A stretch of 64,000 nucleotides of DNA from Morella rubra (GCA_003952965.2 CM025855.1:13893833-13957832); one strand, 5' to 3'. Positions 44,675 to 56,434 are shown, counted from the first letter of the stretch. A program made the numbers and translations. The notes: a model not told the origin generated them from the sequence alone.

Positions 44675-45917
44675 CTAAGTGATAGGAGGGTAGATGGGGT
44701 CATGCAAAATGATGCTACTATCTTGAGGTGAGAATGTGCTCAGAAAAGGTTTGAGCTTTTGTCCATTTACTTTGAAAATATTTCTATTTTGGGGGTTAAT
44801 CACCTCAATAGCACCATGTGGATAAACGGTTTTAACAAGATATGGACCACTCCACCTAGACCTTAATTTCCCTAGGAAAAAGATGAAGCTTGGAATTGTA
44901 TAGCAAAACTTGCTGATTTGGTTCAAAGCTCTTCCTCTGGATGTGCTTGTCATGTAGGATCTTCATTCGCTCTTTGGACAGCTTGGCATTGTCATAGGCA
45001 TCTCTCCTTATTTCCTCCAACTCAGATATTGTAATTTTTGCAAAGTTCCAGCTTGATCAGTGTCAAAATTAAACTTTTTAATGGCCCAATATGCTTTATG
45101 TTCAAGCTCAACAAGAAGATGACATGCTTTACCATAAACAAGCCTATAGGGGACATACTAAGTATAGATTTATAAGCTGTCCTATAAGCCCATAATGCAT
45201 CATTCAATCGCAAAGACCAATCTTTCCTAGTGGGATTCATAGTTTTTTATAAGATGTGCTTGATTTCCCTATTGGCTAATTCGGCTTGGCCATTGGTTTG
45301 AGGGTGGTATGCAGTGGAAACTTTATGATGAATACCATATTTCTTCATGAGTGCAACAAAGGGTGCATTACAAAAATGTGTTTCTTTATCACTAATGACA
45401 GCCCTAGGAATGCCGAATCTAGCAAAAATGTTCTCTTTCAAGAACTTGAGCACAACTTGGTGGTCATTTGTTTTACATGGAATGGCTTCAATCCACTTGA
45501 AACATAGTCCACAGCTACAAGAATGTATAAATAACCGAAGGAGGAAGGGAAAGGTCCCATGAAATCCACCCCCCAACAATCAAATATCTCAACCATTAAA
45601 ACAGGTTGCAAAGGCATCATGTTTCTCTTAGTGATTCCACCTAATTTCTGACATTGTTCACAAGTCTTACAAAAGTTATAAGTGTCTTTGAAAATATGAG
45701 GCCAATAGAAGCCACTTTTGCAGAATTTTAGCAATTGTTTTATGGGCAGAAAAGTGACCTCCACAAGCTTCAATATGACAGAAATTAAGAATGGCAGGTA
45801 TCTCATCATTAGGCACACATTTTCGAATGAGTTGATCAGAACAATATTTAAACAAATATGGGTCATCATAAAAGAAAGACTTAGTCTCTTGTTTAAACTA
45901 TTTGATGTCTTGTGCAA
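44675..45917 (-). pseudogene. Athila/Tat-type gypsy integrase, frameshifted
   Basis: The minus strand gives, in order: the zinc-binding Cys-Lys-Thr-Cys-Glu-Gln-Cys-Gln; the core with [17 protein letters not shown]; and [10 protein letters not shown] (the DDE residues). A C-terminal domain at 44953-44675 has Lys-Leu-Arg-Ser-Arg-Trp-Ser-Gly-Pro and Val-Asn-Gly-Gln-Lys-Leu-Lys. At least three frames are used. No chromodomain is present, which fits the Athila/Tat branch. Confidence 0.8.
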
Positions 45918-45938
45918 ACCAATGAGGTGAAGTTTTAC

Positions 45939-46889
45939 CTATGACCAAGAAATTAACAATGTCAACAAACCATAGGGAGATTCAACAACAAAGGGTTGTT
46001 CATCAGGGAAAGAATCATGAATAGGAGGTGTTTGAGTAGAATCAAAGAATGTAATTCTAGACAAGTGGTCAGCAACTACATTCTCAACCCTTTTCTTATC
46101 CTTAATGATGATGTTGAACTCTTGAAGGAGGAGGATCCATCGAATCAATCGTGGCTTAGTATCTTTCTTTGAGAGCAAATACTTCAAGGCTACGTGATCA
46201 GTGAAAATAACCACCGGAGAACCAAGTATGTAAGTCCTAAACTTATCCAATGCAAATACTACAGCTAGTAATTCTTTTTCTGTGGTGGAGTAATTCTTTT
46301 GAGCTCCATTTAAAGTTCTACTAGCATAGTATATAACATGTGGAAGTTTGTCCCTACGCTGTCCAAGTACAGCACCTATGGCAAAATCACTAGCATCACA
46401 CATTATTTCAAAAGGAGTGTCCAATCAGGAGGTTGCATGATTGGAGCTGATGTGAGCAAATATTTTAGTTTATCAAATGCATTTTGATAGCCAGAATTCC
46501 AATTGAACACAACATCATTCATGAGCAATTGACATAAAGGCCTAGAAATGGAACTGAAATTTTTGATAAACCTCCTATAAAAACTAGCATGTCCTAAGAA
46601 TGATCTAATGTCCTTTACTGATTTCGAGCGGGAAGATTAGAAATCAGTTCAATCTTAGCCCTATCTACTTCAATGCCCTTAGCTGAAACAATATGTCCAA
46701 GGACTATGCCTTGTTACACCATAAAATGACATTTTTTCCAATTGAGCAACAAGCATTTCTCTTCACACCTAGCCAAAACAGCTTGCAAATTGGTTAGACA
46801 ACATCAAAGGAGCTGCCAAATACTGAAAAATCATCCATAATCACTTCCAAGATGTTTTCAATCATACCACTGAAAATACTAAGCATACA
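45939..46889 (-). pseudogene. Athila/Tat-type gypsy RT C-terminus and RNase H
   Basis: 46424-45939 is an open RNase H frame with [27 protein letters not shown] and Val-Ala-Asp-His-Leu-Ser-Arg. Upstream to 46889, the RT end is visible (Met-Asp-Asp-Phe-Ser-Val-Phe-Gly, then Phe-Leu-Gly-His-Ala-Ser-Phe-Tyr-Arg-Arg-Phe). A stop and frameshift lie between. It ends abruptly at the LTR-like unit starting at 46890; the upstream RT, protease and gag are not found on the other side of that unit. Confidence 0.8.
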
Positions 46890-49800
46890 TGTGAGACCCC
46901 AACTTTCAGGTTTCTTTTAATGTTAATTTTTATTTTGACTCTTTAAATTTTTGCACTACCCTAAATTATTGGGAAAAGACATGTATGGTTGACTTGAATT
47001 AAAACTATATCTAAGGTGAAATTTTCCTCTAACATTTTCATGCATCTTTAGTTATAATTTAAATGTTATATTGTTTGCGAATTTAATAGTGATAAATTTT
47101 ATTATTGGGGTTAATTATGCTAGTCATTTTTATTTGTTCAAGTATATCCCTAAATTTGCAATATTTAGAAGGATTTGAACTAGGGGCTTTGATCTTTGAA
47201 AATGTGTGTTGCTTGGAATCAAATGGAAGGGAGTCAACGTTAGTCATATTAAGTGGCAAAAAAAAAAAAAGAAGAGAGAAAGAGAAAGGCTGCCGCCCAT
47301 TCCTCCAATGGTGAATGGCGTTGCAAACTAAGTTGGGGGCATGGAGGTCATTTCCTCCCCCAAACTTGTTTCACGCCATTTCCCCTCCCCCCTTCCGCAT
47401 GTTCCCTTTTTACGTCTTCCCCTATCACTCACACACAAGCGAGAGAAGAGAAGAAAAACCGAGAGAGAAAAGAGGAAGAAGCCGAGAAGAAGAAGAAGAA
47501 GAAGAAGAGAGAAGAGAAGAAGGGGAAAGCCAAGAAGAAGGAGAAGAAAGAAGAGAAGAAGAAAAAAAAGAGGAAACTGCCGTGGGAGTGAAGAGACTTC
47601 AGCTGCAGTAGAGAAAACCAAGAGAAGCCAAGGTAAAGGGGGATCTAACATTTGGATTCAAAATTCTATAGGAACCGTGAGTTTTGTGTGGGTAATTTGT
47701 TAGAGTTAGTTTCGGTTGCTATCCTCTGTTTTTCCTTGCTGCATGTTGGATTTGAGTATTGATGAGTTGGGAATGAAAGGTAGACATGCAAAGTGTTCTA
47801 GAGATGTGAATGAAGGAGAAGAACTTCTGTGCTAAGTTAGTTGGCTGTAGATAGGAGCTTATGGCAGAAGGTAAACATAGAGAAAATTCTATTTTTGGTG
47901 CATGTGATGATCGGCTATGGCAGGAAGTGACCAAGCCTTGCGTATAGTACCTTCTTGGTTTTTTTTATGTATTAGATTCACCTCTAAGCTGAGATGCATG
48001 TGAGTTTTATTAGAGAGTCAAGTTACAAGTGATGAACTTCAAGAACTAATAGGCATGCACGGTCAGTTTGAGTTAAGGTTTCAAAAGAAAAATAGTTGTG
48101 TCATAAGTGTTTGTTGGAAAGCCTAAAAGAAAGGACAATGCAATAGCTTTGGCTTGATGAAGATAGAATCATGATATTGCTGTAAGTTTTGAATTTGGAA
48201 TTGTAAAAGTAGGGGATTTTTAAGAGAATAGCTTCTGTTGTGAAGTGTAGGCAAGAGCTGAAACTTGTTTTGCACATGCATGGCCGGGTAGGTGATGTTG
48301 AAATTGGGGAAAACACTTACTGTTGGCCGAATGTGTTCACTGCCTTATTTCTTTCATGTTTCTCTTGATGGTAGCTTGCTGTAGGTATCTTGCATGTGGG
48401 TAATGTGGGTAGATCAGCAAGCTAAACACTTAAAGGGATTGGACTATACTTGGAGAATAAAGAGATCAAGCATGCTCGGGTTGTTTTCTCTTTGCTTGCA
48501 TGTTGTTTTCCTTAAGAGATTGGTGTGGATCTTGCAAGAAACTTGAGGGTTGTGAAGCTGGAAAATGTTTATGATGATTGTGGTCTATGACAGTAAGCTA
48601 AAGGATGAATTTAAGAGCAAGAAGGCCACGGGTTGGCCATAGAAGTGAGGAAACAATGCATGCAATGTAAGATTGTGCTTTGTGAAACAAGGAGAATGGG
48701 AATTAGGCATGTTTTAGGTTGCTGAGTTGCAACCGAACCCTTGGTGTTTGATTTTGGTTGCAGCCCTTTATGGATCTAGGTTTGCATGGTGAATTAAGGG
48801 CAGAAGAATTGGAATTTGGATGATAGAAAATGCAAAACTATCCTAGGGATTATGCATGAAGGAGACCGAGAACCATTGGGTAGGATAGGGTTCTGTTATT
48901 GTTTCTTTGATTGAATTGAATAATGTCTTGAGGTCTAAGAAGACATTCATGGATGAATCTTGAAATAAGGTGTCAATGATGCACCATAGGTGTATGATAA
49001 AAAGCCTAAGAGAAGGCTTGTAAACTAGTTGTTGAAAACCTGTTGCTGAAATTAACTTCTGCAGATCACAAGGTTCAAATTAGGAGTGACCTTTGATGTG
49101 ATTATTCTTATTCCTTGATCTTGAGAGAATTCTATGTTATAGGCCATCGAAATACGAAGATTTTAAGCCATACTTTGGGTGATTCCGATAAGTATTGGGT
49201 GAGTTATATGTTGTTCAAGGTCCGGACGTCAAGCTGCCAGCAGCCTTGCACGTCCAGAGCTCTTGCTCATTTCAAATGTGTTTTAAGTGATCATTTTAAG
49301 TCCAAATTTTATGAATCTGGTCTTGAATTTTAAGTTTGTGAAAGAAGAACATTTTAAGGTAAATTTCGTGTGATTTAGAGGTGTAATGAATAAGTTGTGA
49401 TGTTTTGAAAGTAGAAGGCCGAGCTGGAGGCAGCAGCAGTATTACTCTAGGAATTTTATCTGATATGAAGTGTTTTCGACAATGCATGGAAATTTTGATG
49501 TTTATGATTTTTATCTTCAAGCTTGAACTATGAAAGAAGAATATTTTAAAAGAAATTTCATGTAATTTGGAGCGGTGTTTTTGAAGTTATGAATTTTGAA
49601 GCTGGAGACGTCGGGGCTGCCCGCTTGGACGTCCTCAGCAGCTCGCATTTTCGAGTAAATCTTTCGAGTGGCAAACGAGCTCCAAATTACCTGGAATTTT
49701 AATGTGTTATGAAAATTAGTGTAAGGATCAGTTTGGCATCCAAGTCTTATGGCTTCAGCAACCTTAAGATAATACTTTGCATCGTAGGATCACCATTGGG

Positions 49801-50722
49801 AAGTCAAGAAATGTGGGTGATTTTGTATGATGTGCTGAAGTTGATTGAATGATTATTCTCTACATCTAGTAAACCTCTAAATGACATTAGTATGACTCAT
49901 TTGTAGGCAAGGTGCCACCATAAGCTCAAGTGGACGGAGGTAAGTGGAAAATTATGTTTTTCCAAAAACTGGAATGATACACATCATGGATATTTATCAT
50001 TAAGCATGACATGAGCACGTCATGAGCATTTGCATTTATTTTTCTCATAAGGATGAAAGAGAAATTTTATGCAAATGAAAGTACAATTTTATGCTATGTT
50101 ATGATATGTTATGGGGCTAAATAGGATGGTCGGTACCGTACCTAAGTAAGATAGGTGCATCCACTCCGAAGGACGAATGCGAGAAGGATGGATGACTCCT
50201 AAGGGCACCCACTCCGAAGGACGAATGCGAGAAGGATGGGTAGCTCTTGAGGTATGTGCAACCACACTGAAGGATGCTTGCAAGAAGGTGTGGACCTCTA
50301 AGGGTCGTGTCTAGCCATCAGGCCTAGGGCCACATCAAGGGCTAGCTCGACCAAATGACATATTCCCAAGGGAAAGGGGAACGGTTCCGAAGGGAACGCA
50401 CAACCCTGACTTCAGGGGTAAATGGAGCGATAGAAAAAGCCCAAACAATAATGAAGAGATTTTAAGTTAAAGTTCAAGTGCAAGAGTTGCATACATGAAC
50501 ATCCATTCATTCTGACATATTGTACCTGTCATCCATGATCATGTCTCCCTATGTGTGTTCATTGATATAGGAATTTATATTTTCTAAATTAGTAATAGGC
50601 AAGTTAAAAAAAAAAAAAAAAATTTCCGCTTCAAGATTTTAATAAGTGCGCTGGAGCGTTCATTGTTAGGGAATGCTCGCGGCTGTCTTTAGCCTCATCG
50701 GGCTAGCGTTTGGGGTGTGACA
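46890..50722 (+). mobile_element. Large solo-LTR-like unit, 3.8 kb
   Basis: The unit starts TGTGAGACCCCAAC at 46890 and ends TTTGGGGTGTGACA at 50722, giving complementary ends. It contains a purine-rich GAAGAAG tract at 47440-47580, a long featureless stretch, and a 3' tandem repeat at 50143-50305. There is no primer-binding site after its end and no coding sequence. Flanking 5-mers (ATACA and CCTTT) do not match, and the left flank is gypsy RT whereas the right flank is unrelated. This is therefore not a clean solo LTR but one side of a rearrangement. Lys/Glu/Arg-rich open frames at 47.25-47.61 kb are artefacts of the purine tract. Confidence 0.6.
50143..50305. repeat. Three-unit tandem repeat in LTR
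   Basis: Two near-identical units share CCACTCCGAAGGACGAATGC and GAGAAGGATG, and a third diverged unit reads CCACACTGAAGGATGCTTGC. The period is roughly 50-55 bp. It lies near the end of the large LTR. Confidence 0.8.
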
Positions 50723-52324
50723 CCTTTGCTGCTTGATTCCAACGATCAAGAATTCACTGCGAAATCTTATACTGGTATTCAGGTAATGTTCCTCTCTCTA
50801 ACTCATGCATGTGTTCTTCACAATATCTTACGATGGAGGACCGAGGGATTGTTGCATTGAGTTTGTATTACACTAGCCTTGATTTTGTATTAGACGAATC
50901 AATGACTATCTATTAGACTTTCTTTTGTGGTGCCTTTCAGCTCTTGGGTTGTTGTTGGATTGAAACTACTCATTGGAATTATGTTCTTGGAGATGTATTT
51001 TGAGGTGCACTTTCAGTAATAAACAAGAATGATTAACGGTAATATCTTTGTGCTTCTTGGAGAGGAATTTCATGGAGAGGTATTCTTGGGGAGGTATTTT
51101 GTGGTGCACTTTCACATGGCCCGTTCAGCTCATGTATGCTTCATTTCATTTCCAATTCCCTACCCAAAAACTCGCCAATATCAATTCTACAAGTACCTAT
51201 GCCAAAATAGAAGCACAAAATACCACTGTGAACATCCATTCTACAAGTACAAAATAGAAGCTCAATCTAAAAGCACAATATGTAAATGAGAAAGCTACAA
51301 AATCATCACCATTTCAGACAACATCAATTCGACAAGCACAAAATACAACCACAATCTGTAAATGCCACTTGCTACAATATCAATATCACTGCCAATACAT
51401 GGTCTTAATTCCACAAGCACAGCACTACATTGTTCAATTCCACATTGTTTTGAGTCACAATTTACATCCATCAGAAACCTAAACTACTACTACCAACCAA
51501 AAACAGGTTCTTCAAGTCAACCCATAAGTAGCTTCAAAAACCACCCACCCAACAACTTCAAAAGCCAGCTCCTCTTCAACCATCCACCAACAACTTCAAA
51601 AGTCAGATTTATGCGGATCCAACAGCCACAAAAAAAAGTTGATCCCAACAGCTTACATTTACATAGAACCCAACAACTACCAAAAACCAACACCAAAAAT
51701 CTTCCTTCACTAGGTACTACGCGTGACAAGGCAATGTCTAGCTGCTGTATTTTGAGCTTGAACTCCACGTACGGGTTGAGATGTTGCTTGGTTCCCCTGA
51801 TTTTCCTGCATTACCATATCAAAGCTATGTGAGTTTTTCTGCATTCAAGTCCACCACTACCAATAATCTATCAATAACAAATTCACTACCATTACAAAAC
51901 TTATCGGGATTTGAGTATCCCTAGAGTCAACATTTCTTAACCCGGCTTCTCTCAATGACTCAGAATCATTTGTCTGCAACATAATACACCAGTTATGTTT
52001 ATTTTTTCTCAAAGAGATAAATTTTATCCAATTAGTTTAACTATACTCGTCTGGGGTTGACTCTTCCTATTACGAGTCTTCCTTCTTTCACCTTCCCTTC
52101 ACGTCTCCGCATCATTTGACTGTAACAATTAAGACTATGTAACTCATTGCCAATGCAAAGCCATGTCCACATATGATGCCAAAGTGAACTTGAATATTTT
52201 ACCTGCCCAGGAATATTTAGAGTACGAGTTCTAGCACTTCCACCCCTTTCAGCCACTGTTTCAGCTCCACTTAGCTAGAACAAAATTGGAGTGTTAGTTT
52301 AGGAAACAAAACATTGCAGAATAA
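50723..52324. other. No gene supported
   Basis: No frame with recognisable family motifs. 50725-50775 is a short open stretch on the plus strand ending at CAG|GTAATG, an exon-like border, but nothing identifies it. The stretch may include the outer part of the Mutator-like element that follows. Confidence 0.35.
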
Positions 52325-53690
52325 TTACACCCACAGTAATAAAAAACATAAATGTACATTTAAGTACTTCTGTTCCCTCTTTGCAGACTTCTTCTTACTT
52401 GGTTTCTTGGGACATATGCATCGATCTGCCCTTGAAGGCAACTTACAACAATGAGCATTGTGACCAATTGCCACAAATGTACTGCTTCGGGTGATGTTCC
52501 CCCGATGAGACACGACGTGTCCAGGTGGCTGTGGCCTCAGCACATCTTTGAGGTTTCCTTGGTCTTTCGGGCCTCTGCCTAATTTATGGAGGAAATATAA
52601 GGTCTTGCGTAACTCAAGGTATGCATTCGGGCCGGGCATAACGTCAATGTTAACCACATATGCTCGTTTATAAGCATCAATGTGATAGTAGTCATCAACT
52701 TCTTGCTCGGGCTCATGCCTTGTGAAATAAATGGCTGAAATTGCATGCAGGCATTGAATCCTGCTCAATTGCTACCTCCTGCAACTACAGCTCCTATCAC
52801 GCATGTTCACCACCCTCCACTCCTCCGTATGATGGTTGACATCAAACTCGACCCCATTACCCCCACCGACATATGAAATGTCTTCCATCTCTCTCAGCAC
52901 ATTTGAGCTTTGTTTGAATCCTTGGGCAAATTTCAAACTTCACATTCTTGATTCCATCCCGCTTGGCACAAAATCGATTCATCAACATCCTCCATGCGAT
53001 CTCAGGCATGGTCAGTATAGGCTTGTCCCATGCCTCTAAGACCCATGAGTTGAAGGTCTCAACAACGTTGTTCATGATCACATCAGTCTTGGCATGAGTT
53101 GTAAATGCATGCCTTGACCATGAACCCGAGTGGATCTTCTCAAGATAGTTCTGGCAAGCCTCACTAAGCCCACGAATCCCTACCATATGCCACTTGAAGC
53201 TATCTTCAGTAGTTGAGTTTGCACATGCGAACAAAGCATCCTTGAATTCTTGGCCATTCCATCCATTGCTTTTCACATTCACATGCAAGTGCTTCAAACA
53301 ATACCGATGCTCGTTATAAGGCACTAAGAGGTCAACTGCATCAAGTAACCCCTACAAAATGATACACAAGTTTTGACATTAGGTAATGAAAGTGAAATGA
53401 GAACTAAAAAGATCACAATTGATGAAAATTTACCTTTTTGCGGTCTGAAATAAAAACCCATCGACGACGATTATCCATGCCAACATCGTCTATAAGCCTT
53501 TATACTTGTTCTCACAAACAGCATAGGCGATGGGAAAGATATTGTCGTTTGCATCTTTTTCGGCAGCATAAAAAAGTTGGCCCCCAAATGGGCCTTTCAA
53601 GTGGCAGGCATCCATTGATATAACGAGTGTTTACCCAGCAAGAAACCCAAATGGTAGTAGATTTGAGATTTCAATTTTGGAGGAAATAAA
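52325..53690 (-). pseudogene. Mutator-like (MULE) transposase relic
   Basis: From 53650 the minus strand gives Asp-Ala-Cys-His-Leu-Lys-Gly-Pro-Phe-Gly-Gly-Gln-Leu (MuDR catalytic core), then Ile-Ala-Tyr-Ala-Val. 53324-52857 reads His-Arg-Tyr-Cys-Leu-Lys-His-Leu-His, then Met-Asn-Asn-Val-Val-Glu-Thr-Phe-Asn-Ser-Trp. 52768-52325 has Cys-Leu-His-Ala-Ile-Ser-Ala-Ile (SWIM-type zinc finger end), His-Ile-Asp-Ala-Tyr and a Cys-His-rich C-terminus. This order is the usual one in plant MULEs. Frames change and a stretch is missing between parts. Terminal inverted repeats were not identified. Confidence 0.75.
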
Positions 53691-54270
53691 AATATAATCC
53701 CAACAAAAGAAAAATATTCATAAATGGGTCAGAGAGCGTGGGTGGTGTTTGCATACCAAAAAATTTTTACATGATTTTATGGAGTCGGTGAAAAAGTGGA
53801 TTTAGTTTATAGGAGTTTATAATGAAAAAGTGAGAAGAAAGATTATCTGAGTGAATTTTTATGTTTATGATACTCACTCACTGTTACCAGCTTGTCACAG
53901 TTACATTTGCTAAACACATCAATTGCAGTAATTGCGAGGATGAAATGATAAAAAAATTAGGTTAGCATATATTTGCTGTAAAAGCATTATGATAATTTAT
54001 TTTTGAAGTCATTCCAATAAAAACTCAAGTCTCGCTTAAGATCAACCTACGTACAATGTCCACCAGGGGAGCTATACTTGCCAATTGAGGGTAGTCCCCC
54101 ATGAGTAGATGCATAGGCGACAATACACAAAAAAGGATGATAGGGCCGCCAATTAACAAAGATGTAATAGAAATGTGGTGGGCCAAGGCCCATTTGTGTG
54201 CTCGAGATCACTGATGTTAGTAAGACTATTAACATTAATCACAATTTTTTTTTCTCTAAGTAACTTTAGT
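53691..54270. other. No gene seen
   Basis: The stretch contains a GTGAAAAAGTGG...AATGAAAAAGTGAGAAG block (53790-53850) resembling the suspected MITE at 26.9-27.2 kb, and otherwise nothing recognised. 54266-54270 is TTAGT, the left target duplication of the next element. Confidence 0.35.
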
Positions 54271-54534
54271 TGTTAGTATATTTTCCATATTGCCTATATC
54301 TTCCTGATTCCGGAAGATCATGGAAATATATCTTCCATGATCTTCCTGAATCAAGACGATATTCTCATATCAAGAAGATTGTGATTTGTGATTTGTAATT
54401 ATGCTGTTGATTCTGATTACTTTGTATAGCTCTCTCCCTCCTCCTATAAAAGGACGGGTCATTGTATAGGTATAATACATCTCTGAATATACAAAGCATT
54501 CTCTATTCTCTCTGTTCTTTCTACTATTTCAACA
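54271..54534 (+). repeat. 5' LTR with extra 42-bp hairpin
   Basis: Contains TATAAAAGG near 54445 as a core promoter. A 42-bp segment is absent from the 3' LTR and includes the inverted repeat GGAAGATCATGGAA / TTCCATGATCTTCC with a 7-bp loop. The segment is bordered by the direct repeat ATCTTCCTGA, which suggests loss by slippage from the other LTR. Confidence 0.9.
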
Positions 54535-54547
54535 TGGTATCAGAGCC
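54535..54547 (+). other. tRNA-Met primer-binding site
   Basis: TGGTATCAGAGCC immediately follows the 5' LTR. It is the standard complement of the initiator-Met tRNA 3' end used by plant copia elements to start minus-strand DNA synthesis. Confidence 0.9.
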
Positions 54548-54719
54548 TTCTTTAAATCGATTTTTGGTCTGTTAATACCTTTAACTGATTTTCCCTGGCT
54601 CTCTTCTTGTGGATTCTTCGCTTTTGTGGTTCTTTCACTAAAATTCGGACCTTTGATCTTCGATTTTTGGTGTTTCTATACCTCAAATCGATTCTACGGG
54701 TCTCATAGTTTTGTTTGGT

Positions 54720-55400
54720 GGAAAGAAATCCTGTTTCGAAGTCACACGCGCCATCACGCGCCGTCTGAAGGTTCTGCCGCTCAGTCTCCCTTCGCACGTG
54801 CCGCCATGCACCCCTAGAGCTTACTCTCACGCGCCAACCACACGCCCTGCGTTCGATAGTACGTGCCCGCCCGTCGGCCCCAACTCTCGCCCGGTCCAGC
54901 ACAGTTTCGCCCCAGTTTAGATCGGTCTGACCCAGTTCTGTCGGATCCAGTTCACCCGGTTCATGCCCCAGCCCAGTTCTCCTGGTCCGACCCAGTTCCG
55001 TCTGGCCCAACTCCCGCTCCATCCGGCCTCCAGCCCAGATCCAGCACTATTCCGTCTGGCCCAGCTCCTGCTCCGTCCGGCCTCTAGCCCAGATCCAACA
55101 CTCTCTGGCCCAAATCCACTCCGGCGGCCCACCCAGTCCAGTCCAGTATCCTCTGCACCGGCCGCCGTCCACCGCCGGTAGCAACCTTTGGCCACTGTCC
55201 ACCTCCGACAGACACCTTCGGCCGCCGTCCGCGTCTCCGACCGACATCTCCGGCCGCCGTCCGCCACTTCCGGCCACCGTACACCTCCGACAGACGCCTC
55301 TGGCTGCCGTCCGCGTCTCCACTCGACACCTCCGGCCACTGTCCGCCACTTCCGGCCACCGTCCGCCACCTCCGGCTGCCAAAATTTCGGCAACCCCACC
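54720..55400 (+). repeat. GC-rich untranslated leader with tandem repeats
   Basis: Between the primer site and gag the sequence becomes strikingly GC-rich. It holds a 54-bp repeat (units at 54996 and 55050, beginning TTCCGTCTGGCCCA) and an 82-bp repeat (units at 55200 and 55282, beginning CACCTCCGACAGAC), plus many CCGGCC(A/G)CCGTCCGCC variants. Opposite-strand open frames of 110-160 codons here are a by-product of GC-rich, stop-poor sequence and are not genes. Confidence 0.8.
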
Positions 55401-55465
55401 TAATTTTTCGCGCCGGTTTCAACCGTACCTTCTGTTTGCTCTAATTCGGTCAGCATCTCTCCCTT

Positions 55466-56434
55466 ATGGCTTCCACTAATGATGTTAATGTTCTCCGGCC
55501 TATCGACATTATTTTGGATGGCTCCAACTACAATACTTGGGCCCAGCAAATGTCGGTATTTCTCATTGGTCTTCGGTTCTGGCGTTTTGTAACTGGCGAT
55601 AAAATGGAACCTAAGAAAGCTGACAAGGAAACTGCGGATGAATTCGCTGATCATCTCGAGGTATGGGAAGCCACTCAATGTAAGATTTTATCTTAGTTCA
55701 TCAATACCTCTGTCCCATCTATTCGCAGTCTTCTTCCCAAATTTCGTAATGCCCACCTTGCTTGGGAATTTTTGGCCAACCGATACAACTGCGCTAGTGA
55801 TGCCGCTCTCCAGTTTCAGTTGGAATCTAAGTTGTATCAGATGCATCAATAGCCTGGCCAATCTATTGCTAAGTTTCACTCTCAGGTGAGTAGTATCTGG
55901 GATCAACTCTCTCAAGCTGATCCCTCTTTCCCTGATGCTAAGTCTGCTGCGCTCTTTTCTGACTATTGGGATCACCGTCGGTTCATTCATTTTATGATGC
56001 GTATTCGGGATGATTTTGAAAATACTAGAGCATCTTTGCTTCATCGCTCTCCCTTGCCTACACTTGATGTTGCTCTTACTGAGCTCATTTTCGAGGAGAC
56101 ACGACAGCAGACTCGTTGGGTGCAAACTTTTGATAAGGTCATGGCCACTGCATCCTCTGCTTCCATAGCTGCTGCTGCCTAGCCGCAACGTTTCTTTGGT
56201 AAATGTCACTATTGTAAGGAGGCTGGTCACCGAATTTCTGATTGTGCAAAGAAAAAGGCGAAAGATGCCAGAGATGCTCAGAAAGCTAAGACCTATACTC
56301 CCACCTCCAAGAATTTTGCTGCTGCGTCTACCAGTCCCTCAGCTTCTGGGTCATCTTCTACACCCGTTTCTTCATCCTTTACTGCAGCTGATCTCGAGGC
56401 AATTGTCGATCAGGTTCTATCTCGTTCTTCTACT
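55466..56434 (+). pseudogene. Copia gag, three in-line stops
   Basis: From the ATG at 55466: Leu-Asp-Gly-Ser-Asn-Tyr-x-x-Trp (capsid N-terminus), then a stop at 55694, continuing in frame with Leu-Pro-Lys-Phe and Gln-Leu-Glu-Ser-Lys-Leu-Tyr; another TAG near 55850; the Met-Arg-Ile-Arg-Asp-Asp-Phe segment; a third TAG at 56180; then the zinc knuckle Cys-His-Tyr-Cys-x4-His-x4-Cys at about 56205-56250. Two of the stops look like Trp-to-stop and Gln-to-stop changes from G:C to A:T transitions. Gag would form the particle. Confidence 0.85.

Noticed and set aside
47253..47651. Lys/Glu/Arg-rich and Leu/Phe-rich open frames up to 120 codons
   Set aside because: They are produced in all frames by a purine-rich LTR tract with few stops; no conserved motif and low complexity.
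54535..54547. tRNA-Met gene fragment
   Set aside because: The short match is the primer-binding site directly after an LTR, not a tRNA gene.
54917..55422. Open frames of 110-160 codons on the minus strand
   Set aside because: They lie opposite the GC-rich repeated leader of a copia element; overlapping frames are open simply because stop codons are rare in GC-rich repeats.
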